Shown here piece by piece: positions 12,388-22,629 of a stretch of DNA of 30,216 nt; within the stretch, counting starts at the first letter, position 1; the number at the start of each line of letters is the position of its first letter. The stretch lies in IMG/VR virus record IMGVR_UViG_3300043803_000595, positions 1-30,216 of that record. The stretch is one strand, 5' to 3'. The stretch comes from a virus. Under the pieces are notes generated by a model that was not told the DNA's origin, did no database searches, and saw nothing but the letters and a program-made list of their open reading frames with translations. Both the position numbers and the translations under genes were made by a program.

Positions 12388-15300
12388 TCATTCCTTGGGT
12401 GTGCGTGGATTGAGTCCTGCTCCGGTCAGACCGGCCTGGAACCACCATGCTCCCCATCCGGGGATGAGGTTCAGGAATGGTGCGACCTTGTTGCCGTCGA
12501 TCTCCTCTCCGTTGATGAGGTCGTCGTATGTGGAGATCGAGCCGCTGGAGAACTGCTGGAATAGAGAGGTCATCGGCGTGGATCCGAACAGTTGCGGAGG
12601 CCGTCCGGTACGCTCGCCCTTGGTGGCTGCGGAGATCGCTCCGAGTGCCTCCATGCCGACTCCGGTCCAAACCCCGAGGAACGGGATGCCGGTGATCGTC
12701 CTGTAGGCCATCGTGTCCGATTCCTCGGTCCACCTACGCTGGGCCTCCTCGGTGGTCATGCGACCCTCGGCGACTCCCAGCAGTGTCTTGGCTAGTGCCT
12801 CGCCGAACGCGAACCCGACCATGATGCGGACCATCTTTGGGATGGACATCTGGTTCACCGCCCGGTAGGCGAGGCCGGAGCCGAACGCACGGGCGTACGA
12901 CTGCATCTCGTTGAGCATGAAGTCCGTCCAGTGCATCGCGTCCGTGTTGCGGAGGAAAGGTCGCGGGTTGACCACGGCCTCGTCAACCGCCTCAACCAGA
13001 TAGTCGGCGAAGTCGTCGTAGCGACGCTCCCACCGCTGCTGGGTCTTCTCGTCGGCGAACCGGATCTCGTCCAGATACCACCGACCGCCGCGACGATCGA
13101 GACTAAGTTCGCCCCGTGCCTGAGACATCAGGTCGAGGAACTCGTTGTCGAGAAGCCGTCGGGCGTTCATCTGGATCAGGTCGTCCGGATCGAGTCCGTT
13201 GTCGGCGGCCAGCCTACGCCACATCGCGTTGCGTTCCCTCGGCCCCATCGAGTTGACATCAATGGATTCGAGACGCTTCACCACCTGCTTCAGCTTGTCA
13301 AGGTCGTCGATCAGACGGCCCTGGACATTCATAATGCGTGAGACTCGTGCGGCACCGGTGAAGAACCGGAGCCCACCGAGTTCGACGGTGGTGGTGGCCG
13401 TTGCGTTGGTCAGTGCCTTGGCCGTATCGACGATCCGTCCTACGCCTCCGCCACCGGCGGTGTCCGGAACGATCTCGTCGCCACGGTATATCTTCGCCAC
13501 CTTCTTGTAGGACGAGGCGACACGCTCCCACCATGTCAGTTCGCTTGCCACCTCGTCCAGCGAGGACGACATGGCGTGACGGACGCTGTGTTCGTACAGT
13601 TCCGTGGCGAACCCGACATCGGCAAGGATTCTTGTCTTGTCGTCCGACTTGGTAAAGAGGGAAGCGATTGCGTTGGCAACCGATCGACCGAACTCCTTAG
13701 AACTTCGTGCCCGGAAGAGTTGGCCGAGATGCTCCTGATGGAGCGACATGGCTCCCCAGCGACCGCCGTATCCAGTCCTTGCCACATTCATGCCGATCTC
13801 AAGGAGATGGGGGCTGAGTGCGGCGTTGGTGTGGGCAGACGGTCGGTTGCCGAGGATGGTGTCGAACTTGTTCTCGATGACGGCGAACGCCTCCTCGGTG
13901 TCTCGCTGGACACGGGGATCGTTGATCTCCTTCACCTTGGCGTACACACGCTTCTTCGTCTCGTTCAGGAGATCCTTCAGCGTCATGTTGACGCCGAACT
14001 CCTCGTTGAGACGCTTGGCGACGGCGACCCGAAGGCCGGTGTTGCTCATGTAGTGGTGGTAGATCGTGGCGAGGTCCGTCTCCCAGAACTCCTGAAGTTC
14101 GGGAGCGTCGAACACATCGTCGTCGAACATTCGCTGCTTTGTCGCGATGGTCCGTCCGTTGGCCGTGAGAACCTGGGGTTGGTTCATCTCGTCCATGACG
14201 ACCTGCTCCGATCCGGTCATGCGTGCCTTGGCGTCCTGAGACACCCGACGCATGGTCTTCTCAAGCTGCCTGGAGTACGCGGCCTGACCTGACGGGGTGA
14301 GTCCGGACACCTCGGGCATGGCCTCGGTGATTCCGACCCGCTGTCCCGCCTCGGTGACAACCATTCCGTCAGCCGTGTTGGCGAACCAGCCGAGGTCGAG
14401 TGCGACCGATCGGTTGATGTCCGTCTTGGCCGACCACTTCCTGACGAGGACGGCGGTCAGCTTATCGACGAACCCGGCATTGGGGGAGTTGACCACGCTT
14501 GCCCGGTGGACTCGGGGAACGAAGTCCTTCAGCAGGTTGGTGAAGACGCCGTACTTGACGCCGTCCTCGCCGACCCGGTTGGTCATCTGGCGAATGCCGT
14601 CGGCCACCGCGTTGACCTCCGGACGGGAATCGGTCCCGCCTCGGAGAACCCGGAGAACAGCCGAGTTGGCCTCGGCAATGTCCGTCCCCAGCTTGGTTGC
14701 CAGTGCCCGGACGGGTGCGGTCACGAGAGACTCGTACTTCCGCATGACTCGGGACTTCACCAGCCAGATGGACGGCAGTGATGTTCCCCGCTTGGTGTCG
14801 ATGTTCCGGATGTGGGTGTTATCCGCCATCTGTGACAGGTAGCGGATCTCCTCGAACAGCCCGTTGAACAGTGTCTTGATCTGGCCGGTTCGGCTGAACA
14901 TCGCCCGTCGGGCAAGGTTCGTCAGAAGCCGTGCTACGGGAAGGTTCCCGATGTCGTTCAGCAGTGTCATTCCCCGCTGGACGGCCCAATCGTCGCCGTT
15001 CCTCTCCAGGTCGTCTATACGCCTCGCTACGGCGTCCGAGATGCTCAGGGGTGTCTGGGTAGCCTCCTCGGCTCCGGACGCAGCAGAAGCCGTCCTAGAC
15101 GGTCTGGAGCGAATCGATGCTTTGGAGTCCGGATCGTAGCTGAACTCGCGCTGAATCTGCTTCTTGAGCTTCCCGATCTGGGCGTTCAGGTCGTTCAGGA
15201 TCTTGGACTGGGTCTTGGTGAACGCAGCCGGATCGCTCTCCATCACGCTGCTCAGGCTTTTGACCTGATTGCGTAGGGATTCCAGACGGTTGACCGACTG

Positions 15301-17403
15301 GATGAACTTGGTCTGAATGCCCACAGCCGATCGTGATGTGGATGGATTGTTGATTGCCTGTCGAGGAGAGATCGTTTGACGGATCTCGATGTTCCGGATA
15401 CGCTTCTGGAGATCGGCGATCCGGTCGGCGTCCCTCACAGGGTCAAGCTGACTCATCTTCCGGCGGATGGCGTCGGCCTGACGGGCCAGTGCCGGGGATG
15501 CGTTGGGTCGGTTGAATCCGAGATTGGCCTCTCGGACACGCTTCCGCTCCGCCTTCTCGATGCGGGCAGCGACCTCGGCCAGCTTGCCTTCCTTGACGGA
15601 CAGGATCTTCTTCAGACCTGTACGGTTCAGGAGGGTGTTGTCCGAGTCGATCACCCGCTTCAGGTTGTGAATCTGGGATTCGAGGGTTTCCTTCTGCCGC
15701 ATCGCGACATCAAGAGCCTCGACCGCACGGGTGGCCGTGATGTTCGGAACCCGCTCCGGAGTGAGATCCGGGATTCGGTTTCCGACCATCTCGGGTCCGC
15801 CGGAGAACGGCTGCTTGAACGCCTGGCGACGCTGCTCCGGGGTGAGGCGGATGCCTCGTTCCCGCGAAACGATGCGAACGCTAATGTCCTCACCACGAAA
15901 AGCGGGGACATCGGTTTCGATCTTCTTGCTGCCCAGCTTCCGGCGGTCAGCCTTCTCGATCGTCTTCACCAGACGGTCGTAGGACTGGCGATACTCTCCC
16001 TGAAGGTTGAGGAGCCGCTCGTCCGGGCGACGGAACCGAAGGACATCGTTGAAGTCACGAGATCCGGCGGTCTGAAGCCAGTCAAGGACATGCTGTTGGT
16101 CGGTGAAGCCGAGTCGGGAGGTCACTTCGGTGTCGGTCAGGAACGAGAACTTGTCCGCGTTCTTGCCGTACCGTGCCTCAACAACCCGGCTGATCTGGTC
16201 GTTTGCGTTCTGGCCGAGACGCTGGCTGATGACCGACTCACGGAAGAGACGGTAGTCGCCAAGGTCAAGGTCGTTCTTGGACCGGACACCGTTGGGGTCA
16301 AGCCATCCGATGAACTCGTCTGAGGTGGGACGGTATTCGTCCACCCGCTTTGCGAGAGATCGGATGAACGAGAGGTGTTCGCTCTCCGTCATGCCGAACG
16401 CACGGGGCTCCAGCACGAAACGGAATGGACGCCAGTCGTCGCCGAAGCGTTCGACCAGAGACTCCTTCAGTGCCAGACGGGAGGCGTGGTAGTCGCCCAT
16501 CATGGCCGCAGTCATAGGGTGACTGGGAGGAGTGGAACCCTGCTGGGTCACAGCCGCAGCGGAAGGGCCGGACCACCCGAACTTCCGGTAGTGCATGTAG
16601 CCGGGGATCGCACCGATGGCAAGTCCCATGGCCGTGCCCGTACCGGCAGCACCCAGGTAGTCCAGTGCCTCGACATCCTCCCAGTCCATGACGCCGTGGG
16701 CAATGTTCCATCGCACCTCGGCATCGAAGGCATCGACCCCGCCGACGGCACCCCATCCGCCGCCCGAGGCGAGGATGGATGCGGTGGTGGACTTGACGCC
16801 GAAGCCCGCTCCCTTCAGTACCGTACCGGCACCGAAGGTCAGGATGTTCGTGGGATCGGCACCGACGACATTGAACAGGGCAGAGCCCAGCTTGGTCGAT
16901 GCGTACCGGGCGAACCCGGCTTCGGAATCCATCGCCTCGATGTCGGTCTGGACCTCGATCTTGCGGGTGACATCAGCCGTCCAGTTGGCGAACCCGCCCG
17001 GAGTCTTCACGGACTTGGTCACGGCCTCGCGGCTGAAACCGTTCCGCTCGAAGATCCGACGGGTGCCTTCCGGAAGGGAGTCGTAGTCGAGTCCCGGATC
17101 GTAGATGGAGCCCTTGGCGATGTCCGCCGGTGACTCCTCGTACCTGTCTCCGAACCCGAGAGCGAACGAGATGGACTGACCCCAAGAGAGGGTGTTCAGC
17201 CAAGAGTTCTGGTCGGCCCAGTATTGGGATCGGTTCAGCCAATCCCCCAGCAGAGTTGTTCGCTCCGTCGGGGGTACATAGGTCGGAACGCCTCCCTCAA
17301 GCCAGCGTGGTGCCGCACCGCCAAAGGGATCTTCGGAGCCGTTGGAGAACTCCTGCTTGAACCATTGGGGATCTGCGAGAGTGAAGGCGTCTGTTCTGCT
17401 CAT
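12388..17403 (-). CDS. Internal virion (ejection) protein, T7 gp16-like
   Basis: At 1671 residues this is the largest gene and lies directly after the gp15 equivalent (ATGA overlap), as gene 16 does in T7. It has a hydrophobic stretch (GTAMGLAIGAIPGYMHY) about 250 residues in, long coiled-coil segments in the middle third, and a hydrophobic C-terminal region (MVGFAFGEALAKTLLGVAEG; LNLIPGWGAWWFQAGL). In T7 the protein enters the cell wall and inner membrane during DNA ejection. I saw no lytic transglycosylase motif at the N-terminus, where T7 gp16 has one. The call rests on gene order, size and hydrophobic layout. Confidence 0.85.
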   Translation of the reverse strand: MSRTDAFTLADPQWFKQEFSNGSEDPFGGAAPRWLEGGVPTYVPPTERTTLLGDWLNRSQYWADQNSWLNTLSWGQSISFALGFGDRYEESPADIAKGSIYDPGLDYDSLPEGTRRIFERNGFSREAVTKSVKTPGGFANWTADVTRKIEVQTDIEAMDSEAGFARYASTKLGSALFNVVGADPTNILTFGAGTVLKGAGFGVKSTTASILASGGGWGAVGGVDAFDAEVRWNIAHGVMDWEDVEALDYLGAAGTGTAMGLAIGAIPGYMHYRKFGWSGPSAAAVTQQGSTPPSHPMTAAMMGDYHASRLALKESLVERFGDDWRPFRFVLEPRAFGMTESEHLSFIRSLAKRVDEYRPTSDEFIGWLDPNGVRSKNDLDLGDYRLFRESVISQRLGQNANDQISRVVEARYGKNADKFSFLTDTEVTSRLGFTDQQHVLDWLQTAGSRDFNDVLRFRRPDERLLNLQGEYRQSYDRLVKTIEKADRRKLGSKKIETDVPAFRGEDISVRIVSRERGIRLTPEQRRQAFKQPFSGGPEMVGNRIPDLTPERVPNITATRAVEALDVAMRQKETLESQIHNLKRVIDSDNTLLNRTGLKKILSVKEGKLAEVAARIEKAERKRVREANLGFNRPNASPALARQADAIRRKMSQLDPVRDADRIADLQKRIRNIEIRQTISPRQAINNPSTSRSAVGIQTKFIQSVNRLESLRNQVKSLSSVMESDPAAFTKTQSKILNDLNAQIGKLKKQIQREFSYDPDSKASIRSRPSRTASAASGAEEATQTPLSISDAVARRIDDLERNGDDWAVQRGMTLLNDIGNLPVARLLTNLARRAMFSRTGQIKTLFNGLFEEIRYLSQMADNTHIRNIDTKRGTSLPSIWLVKSRVMRKYESLVTAPVRALATKLGTDIAEANSAVLRVLRGGTDSRPEVNAVADGIRQMTNRVGEDGVKYGVFTNLLKDFVPRVHRASVVNSPNAGFVDKLTAVLVRKWSAKTDINRSVALDLGWFANTADGMVVTEAGQRVGITEAMPEVSGLTPSGQAAYSRQLEKTMRRVSQDAKARMTGSEQVVMDEMNQPQVLTANGRTIATKQRMFDDDVFDAPELQEFWETDLATIYHHYMSNTGLRVAVAKRLNEEFGVNMTLKDLLNETKKRVYAKVKEINDPRVQRDTEEAFAVIENKFDTILGNRPSAHTNAALSPHLLEIGMNVARTGYGGRWGAMSLHQEHLGQLFRARSSKEFGRSVANAIASLFTKSDDKTRILADVGFATELYEHSVRHAMSSSLDEVASELTWWERVASSYKKVAKIYRGDEIVPDTAGGGGVGRIVDTAKALTNATATTTVELGGLRFFTGAARVSRIMNVQGRLIDDLDKLKQVVKRLESIDVNSMGPRERNAMWRRLAADNGLDPDDLIQMNARRLLDNEFLDLMSQARGELSLDRRGGRWYLDEIRFADEKTQQRWERRYDDFADYLVEAVDEAVVNPRPFLRNTDAMHWTDFMLNEMQSYARAFGSGLAYRAVNQMSIPKMVRIMVGFAFGEALAKTLLGVAEGRMTTEEAQRRWTEESDTMAYRTITGIPFLGVWTGVGMEALGAISAATKGERTGRPPQLFGSTPMTSLFQQFSSGSISTYDDLINGEEIDGNKVAPFLNLIPGWGAWWFQAGLTGAGLNPRTPKE

Positions 17404-19979
17404 TGTGTCCTGACGACGAATGTGTTGGTGTTCTCGACCGGCGGAGGAAGGAACCTCACTCCGGTCCAGACGCCAAGCGGGGTTTCGTTGGTAAGCCGAC
17501 GGAGTCCGTCGATGAGGTTCAGGTCAAGCGAATACCGTGCGGTTGCCCGACGGTACTCTTGGTTCATGTCCGGAATGACCACCGAGGAGAACGGGGAGTC
17601 GTTGAAGGTGTCGATCTGCTGGCCGTCCACGAAGATACGGAACGGCACACCGGCACCCGCCGATCCTCTCGGCATCTGAAGCTGAAGGGAATCGGTGATT
17701 GGGAAGAAGTCCATCCGTGACATGAAGTCAGGATTCAGGCGATCCCCGCTCGCATAGCTCCGGTCAAGGGACCGTAGCTTCTGCTCGAATGGAACGCCCT
17801 CGGCGATCGACTCACGCTCGGCACGGCGAATCCGGTTGTTGTCGAGAACGCGGAGGATCTCGTCCTGGTTCTGCTCGACCCACGACATAGCCGCGGTCCG
17901 GACCTTTTCTGAATCGACCATCCAATCAGGAAGGTGATTGTGGACATCCTTGACGAGACTGATGGTCTTGCCGTTCCTGACGAACTTCAGACCCCAGGCA
18001 CCGACCTCGGCAACCGTGTTGTTGATGACATCGGCCCGATTCATTTCCTGAGAGATCGGAAGCTGGAGCTTGAACGCAACCAGTGACCGAAGCAGTGCGG
18101 CTGAAGCGGGATCGAACTGATCCTCTTTTGATATCGCACCTACCGCTTCGGTTCCGCCGACGACTGCCTTGTACAGTTCCTGCTCGATCGGAAGCTGGCT
18201 TCGGTTGTTGATGTCGCCTCTGGACACGAACTCGGCGTAGGTTCCGAGTGCCTGACGGTACTGGTTGAAGAAGTCAACCTCGTCAACCACACGGCCCGAC
18301 TGGGACATGAGAAGCGTGGCCTTGGCTGCGATCGAGACATCGGCGTTCTTGCCGTCGATGCCTGACAGTTGGGTGAACGCGGAACCGCTTACGCCCGGAG
18401 GAACCGCCTTCAGGATGTTCAGCGTCCACTGTACGGCCTTCGGGTTGGTTGACCGAAGACCGTTGGCGAGATCCTCCGTCATGGCGTTGGGGACCGTGCC
18501 GTTGAAGAACAGTGCCGCGTCCTGTGCCGCCTTGGTCTGGAACTCCGGAGTTGACGCTTCCGGATGGCCGTTCATAAGCTGCCACAGCGAGGATGCCTTG
18601 TATGCCTTCTCGTAGTCGGCACCGAACACCCCGCCTCGGACCTTGGAGAGTTCGATCTCCTCGTCCGACACCTCAACCCGAAGACGGTCCAGTTCGATCC
18701 GGCCTCTGTTCACACGCTCGGTGATCCCGGCACGGAGGTTCTCACGCTCGATCATCACCTCGGGAAGATCCGACTGGGGGATTACCGAATCGACAAGCGA
18801 ATCGACCATGTTCGGATCATCCGAGGCACGGAGGGCAAGTGCCGTCTCCTCGGTGATCGGGCGACCAAAGACGGCAAACGACCGCTCCTGAATCCCACCG
18901 GCAAGCCTGCCGACGGTGGCTCTGGCGAGTTCGCTGGCCTCGGTTCGGAACGCGGATCGGTAGCTCTCGGCCAGTGCTGCGGCGTTGCCGCTGTACCAGT
19001 CGGAGGTGGCGAGTTCGTTCGCCATCCTGATCCGATCCGAGTAGGTCGTGACCGGACTTCCGGGTACGCTGTATCGGCTGATGGCGTCTTCGACGACACG
19101 ACCGGCCTCGATACGGGCAACCGACTCGGACGGAGCCGTTCTGGAGAACTCGGAGATGATCGCCAGGCCTGACTCCTGCACCGTTTCCGGTGTAATCGAG
19201 TCGCCAATCCGGTTGACCGTCTCCGATATCTCGGCTGCCATCACCCGCTTCTGGCGGTTGGTCAGGTTGGTCTGGAGGTCGTTGTCGAACTTCGACTCGA
19301 TCTCCGATGTGACGGTCAGGAAAGCCTTGGCCCGCTCCTCTTCGTCGGTCAGAAGACCGGCCTCGGAAAGCTGGGCCATGATGTTCCGGCGAAGCGAGTC
19401 CTTGAACGCCGGGGCATCGTTGGCCGCAGAGTCAAAGTCCTGCTGGTTCTTTATGAGGGCGTCCTTCGAGCGTCCGACGAGATCGGACACCACGGCAAGA
19501 CGCTGGGCGTTGAGCTTGACCTCCTGCGACCGCTCGTCCATCTGGGCCGTCTCGGATCTGGCCTGAGCCAGTTCGGACAGGACAATGGTACTGAGACGGT
19601 CGCTGTCGGACACCTTCTCCAGCTTCGGGGCGATGGCATTGGCAAGTCCCTTCGGGTTGTTGGCATACAGGACGCGAGCCTCGGCAAGCTCTCGGCGGAT
19701 CTCCGCCTCACGCTTCCGGTCCTCTGTTTCCCGAGTGTCCATGTCAACCCGACGGTCCAGCAGGATCTGGCGGGCACGGGCAATGTTCATCTCCGACTGG
19801 ACATCGGCCACACCGGCGATGGTCTGGCCGACGCCCCGGAGGACAGTCGATAGCTGGGTCCACGGAGAGACACCGACATCGTTCCGCTGGTCCGCTTGGA
19901 CGAACGGAAGGTTGAGGGGAGACTCCTGAGGGATGGGAGCACCGCCCTGCGGGATCTGCGATCTGGGAAACTGACTCAT
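17400..19979 (-). CDS. Internal virion (ejection) protein, T7 gp15-like
   Basis: An 859-residue, largely helical protein in the T7 gene 15 slot, coupled by ATGA overlaps to both neighbours. The start MSQFPRSQIPQGGAPIPQ is Pro-rich and disordered; a long coiled-coil follows (ARQILLDRRVDMDTRETEDR). The rest is helical with scattered repeats. T7 gp15 (747 residues) is a core protein that forms part of the periplasmic ejection tube. No single motif proves the family; gene order and length decide the call. Confidence 0.8.
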   Translation of the reverse strand: MSQFPRSQIPQGGAPIPQESPLNLPFVQADQRNDVGVSPWTQLSTVLRGVGQTIAGVADVQSEMNIARARQILLDRRVDMDTRETEDRKREAEIRRELAEARVLYANNPKGLANAIAPKLEKVSDSDRLSTIVLSELAQARSETAQMDERSQEVKLNAQRLAVVSDLVGRSKDALIKNQQDFDSAANDAPAFKDSLRRNIMAQLSEAGLLTDEEERAKAFLTVTSEIESKFDNDLQTNLTNRQKRVMAAEISETVNRIGDSITPETVQESGLAIISEFSRTAPSESVARIEAGRVVEDAISRYSVPGSPVTTYSDRIRMANELATSDWYSGNAAALAESYRSAFRTEASELARATVGRLAGGIQERSFAVFGRPITEETALALRASDDPNMVDSLVDSVIPQSDLPEVMIERENLRAGITERVNRGRIELDRLRVEVSDEEIELSKVRGGVFGADYEKAYKASSLWQLMNGHPEASTPEFQTKAAQDAALFFNGTVPNAMTEDLANGLRSTNPKAVQWTLNILKAVPPGVSGSAFTQLSGIDGKNADVSIAAKATLLMSQSGRVVDEVDFFNQYRQALGTYAEFVSRGDINNRSQLPIEQELYKAVVGGTEAVGAISKEDQFDPASAALLRSLVAFKLQLPISQEMNRADVINNTVAEVGAWGLKFVRNGKTISLVKDVHNHLPDWMVDSEKVRTAAMSWVEQNQDEILRVLDNNRIRRAERESIAEGVPFEQKLRSLDRSYASGDRLNPDFMSRMDFFPITDSLQLQMPRGSAGAGVPFRIFVDGQQIDTFNDSPFSSVVIPDMNQEYRRATARYSLDLNLIDGLRRLTNETPLGVWTGVRFLPPPVENTNTFVVRTQ

Positions 19980-20515
19980 GGCTCTCCGTATGGGTTGGTC
20001 ACTATCGGCTGTGACTGAGCCTGACCAAGCTGTGCCTTGGACAGTTGGAGGTTGGTCAGTGACGAGTAGAGCCCCAGACCGGTCTGAAGGCCGCCAAGGG
20101 CTCCACCGAATGCGTCTAGGACCGCCGATCCACGGGGGATGAAGTTCGGGACTGACCCGGCAGCGATGGCGTTCTTGGTCGCCTGAAGGTTCATGGAGAT
20201 CCGGGCATCCTCAAGGCTCGTCCTGCGTGACAGTGCGGCCTGTAGGTCAGACTCCACCCGTGTTCCAAGAGTGCCCCGGCTCTCCGCCGAGGTCCGGATT
20301 ACAGCCGCATAGGCGTCCGACTGGCGGGCCAGAGAAGCAGCCCGGTCACGGGACTCCTCCTCGGCAATCGCCGTGTTGGCCGCAGCGGTGGCAGCGGCGT
20401 TCTCAGCGTTGCGTCGGTTGACATCGTCGATGGACTGGCTCTGCTGGATTGAACCCGCTATGCCGGTGGCGGCGGTTGCCGCACCGACACCAACGGCTAG
20501 TTCGAGAACTCCCAT
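19976..20515 (-). CDS. Internal virion protein, T7 gp14-like
   Basis: A 179-residue protein with an N-terminal hydrophobic glycine/alanine segment (LELAVGVGAATAATGIAGSI), an Ala-rich coiled-coil (NAENAAATAAANTAIAEEES) and a second Gly/Leu membrane-like segment (FGGALGGLQTGLGLYSSL). T7 gp14 (196 residues) has a similar layout and inserts in the outer membrane during ejection. It overlaps the gp15 equivalent by ATGA and lies eight bases after the gp12 equivalent. Confidence 0.85.
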   Translation of the reverse strand: MGVLELAVGVGAATAATGIAGSIQQSQSIDDVNRRNAENAAATAAANTAIAEEESRDRAASLARQSDAYAAVIRTSAESRGTLGTRVESDLQAALSRRTSLEDARISMNLQATKNAIAAGSVPNFIPRGSAVLDAFGGALGGLQTGLGLYSSLTNLQLSKAQLGQAQSQPIVTNPYGEP

Positions 20516-20523
20516 GTTTGATC

Positions 20524-22626
20524 CTATGAGTTGGCTACGGTCCTGCGTCCTGGCACGAATGTGCCGATGAACTCAAGGCCGGTGATGTTGAACGGGGTGG
20601 GCGAATCAGAGGCCAGCGTCACCGTTGCCGATTCAGCCGACTCGAAGATGTTGACATCGAACTGACCGTACTCGGCTATCTGGAGAACGCCAAGCTGGGC
20701 CGTGCCCACACGCTTGCCCGTGTATGTCTCTGTCCGGGACGCACCGCCCTGAGTCGATACCGTAGCCTTCAGGATGCCCGTGTCCCGGAGGAACACCGAC
20801 ATGGACTTCAGGTTCAGGATGCCGACGATGACGGCCCCGTTCTGATCCCTCGGCTTAGGCTTAGACAGCGTGACCGAGGAGGTGTAGGACCGACCTATCA
20901 CCACATGGTAGTCGGACCAGTCGCCCGGTGCCGTCAGCGTGGTCGTTGTGGCAGGAGTGCATGACAGCACCGTGCCATGACGCTCAGCCGGTTCCCACTC
21001 CGCACCGAGGTAGGCGGTCTTGGCGTTGCTGTCAGCATACGCCTTGGTCCATGTGGTCAGGTTGGTCGCTGCGGAGTACGATCCGGTCAGCTTCACCTTG
21101 CGGTCAAGGTGGATGTGGTGGATCTCGTCATCATATTCGGGACGGAGATCCGCTATGTCAACCGTCTCAAGCCAAGCAGCCGACGCCGACCTGAACAGGA
21201 TGTACAGGGTGTTGTCGTAGGCCTGGATCGAGGCGATGTCGTTGTGGAATGTCCACTTGTGGTAGGCGGACTGAACCCGGTTGTCGCCGACCACGAGGTT
21301 CTGGTACACATACAGGACATTCGGCTCCTCGTCGAACAGCAGGAAGGCCATGTTGGCCGTCGCCGCCTCGATCGTGCATGAACCGGACGCCAGATACTTT
21401 GTGATGTGGAGAGAGATGTCCTCGGCGTCGCCACCATAGGCTCCGTCGATGTTGACATGCTCGTGGATTCGGTTGCCGGATTCCCAGTCCGACGCAAAGT
21501 ACAGGCGATTGCCCATGACATCGGGACGACCGGCAAGCCGGAGCACCCGATAGGACGGCTGCCAGACCACGGTATCGGGACCTAGAGTCTCGTTGGCCGT
21601 TGCCTCCATCACAAGACCAGAATCGCAGAAGACCACGAGGGACTGGCGAAACGGGGCAAGGAAGGTGACATTCGCAACCTCCCCGGTGGAGGAGGTGGAA
21701 AGCTGGATCGGATCGGAGGCCGTCGCCGGGTTCTCCCAGTCACGAGTCCAGAAGTTGTACAGGTCGTCGGCCTGAGAAGAGCACACGACATCACCGGCTG
21801 ATAGCCACAGCCGACCGCGATGGAATGCAAGATCGGTCAGGGGCTTTCCGAAGAAGTCGGCACGGGGATTGGTCGTGTTGTCGCCGGAGAACCGGGGCTT
21901 CCAGTCGATGATGGAGACATGGAGATCGGTGCCGTCCCAGACGATCTGGACCGGCATCGTCGCCTCGTCAACCAGTGAGTCGTCCGACTCGGTTGCGACC
22001 ATCTCGTACCAAGGAAGTGCCGAGGTCGAGATCGACTTCCACCAACCGGAAAGGTGACCGGATGATGTCTGACGAGCGTACCAGAACTCATTGGTCCCGC
22101 TGGGCGGCTGGTCGAAGTCGTCCCAAGTCGCCTCATTGTGGGCGTTGGCCTTGCTCGAAACATTGGTTACGCCGAACTGGTAGGGAACCCCGGTCGGGTT
22201 TTTGGTGTCGGTGGTGATCGTCCGGTTCAGGATCAGCGTGGTCACGCCCAGCGAGGCGAACCGAAGGTTAGACTTCGGTGACGCTACCGTGACATAGGTC
22301 TTGGCTGCGGCATCGTCGTAGTTGACGGTGATGGCCGTGCCGTCTGCCTTGTACGCCCTGATCGGGGTAGTCCCGTCGTTCTGGAAGATCAGCAGGATTC
22401 GGATGGCCGACGACACCTCAACCCAATGGGTCGCGATGTTCGTGGCAACCGTCGGGGCCGACGCAAGTGCGGTATAGCCGACCGTGCCGGGACGCCGCTC
22501 CAGACCCCGAGAGAAGGTCATCAGGCAGTTGGTGGATTCCTCCACTTGGGAGGGATACCGGAGTGCGTCTGGCTGCGTTGAGACGCCTCCAGTGAGGTCA
22601 GCGACGCCGAAGCGGATCGGGGGCAT
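20524..22626 (-). CDS. Tail tubular protein B (nozzle), T7 gp12-like
   Basis: A 700-residue beta-rich protein in the gp12 slot. The start MPPIRFGVADLTGGVSTQPD, with later SQVEESTNCLMTFSRGLERRPGT in two parts (SQVEESTNCLMTFS, RGLERRPGT), is the typical N-terminus of the family: a GGVSxQPD box followed by N-C/x and R-P-G. LAFHRGRLWLSAGDVVCSSQ in the middle is another family hallmark. It forms the tail tip that gates DNA. T7 gp12 has 794 residues, so this copy is somewhat shorter. Confidence 0.95.
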   Translation of the reverse strand: MPPIRFGVADLTGGVSTQPDALRYPSQVEESTNCLMTFSRGLERRPGTVGYTALASAPTVATNIATHWVEVSSAIRILLIFQNDGTTPIRAYKADGTAITVNYDDAAAKTYVTVASPKSNLRFASLGVTTLILNRTITTDTKNPTGVPYQFGVTNVSSKANAHNEATWDDFDQPPSGTNEFWYARQTSSGHLSGWWKSISTSALPWYEMVATESDDSLVDEATMPVQIVWDGTDLHVSIIDWKPRFSGDNTTNPRADFFGKPLTDLAFHRGRLWLSAGDVVCSSQADDLYNFWTRDWENPATASDPIQLSTSSTGEVANVTFLAPFRQSLVVFCDSGLVMEATANETLGPDTVVWQPSYRVLRLAGRPDVMGNRLYFASDWESGNRIHEHVNIDGAYGGDAEDISLHITKYLASGSCTIEAATANMAFLLFDEEPNVLYVYQNLVVGDNRVQSAYHKWTFHNDIASIQAYDNTLYILFRSASAAWLETVDIADLRPEYDDEIHHIHLDRKVKLTGSYSAATNLTTWTKAYADSNAKTAYLGAEWEPAERHGTVLSCTPATTTTLTAPGDWSDYHVVIGRSYTSSVTLSKPKPRDQNGAVIVGILNLKSMSVFLRDTGILKATVSTQGGASRTETYTGKRVGTAQLGVLQIAEYGQFDVNIFESAESATVTLASDSPTPFNITGLEFIGTFVPGRRTVANS

Positions 22627-22629
22627 GGA

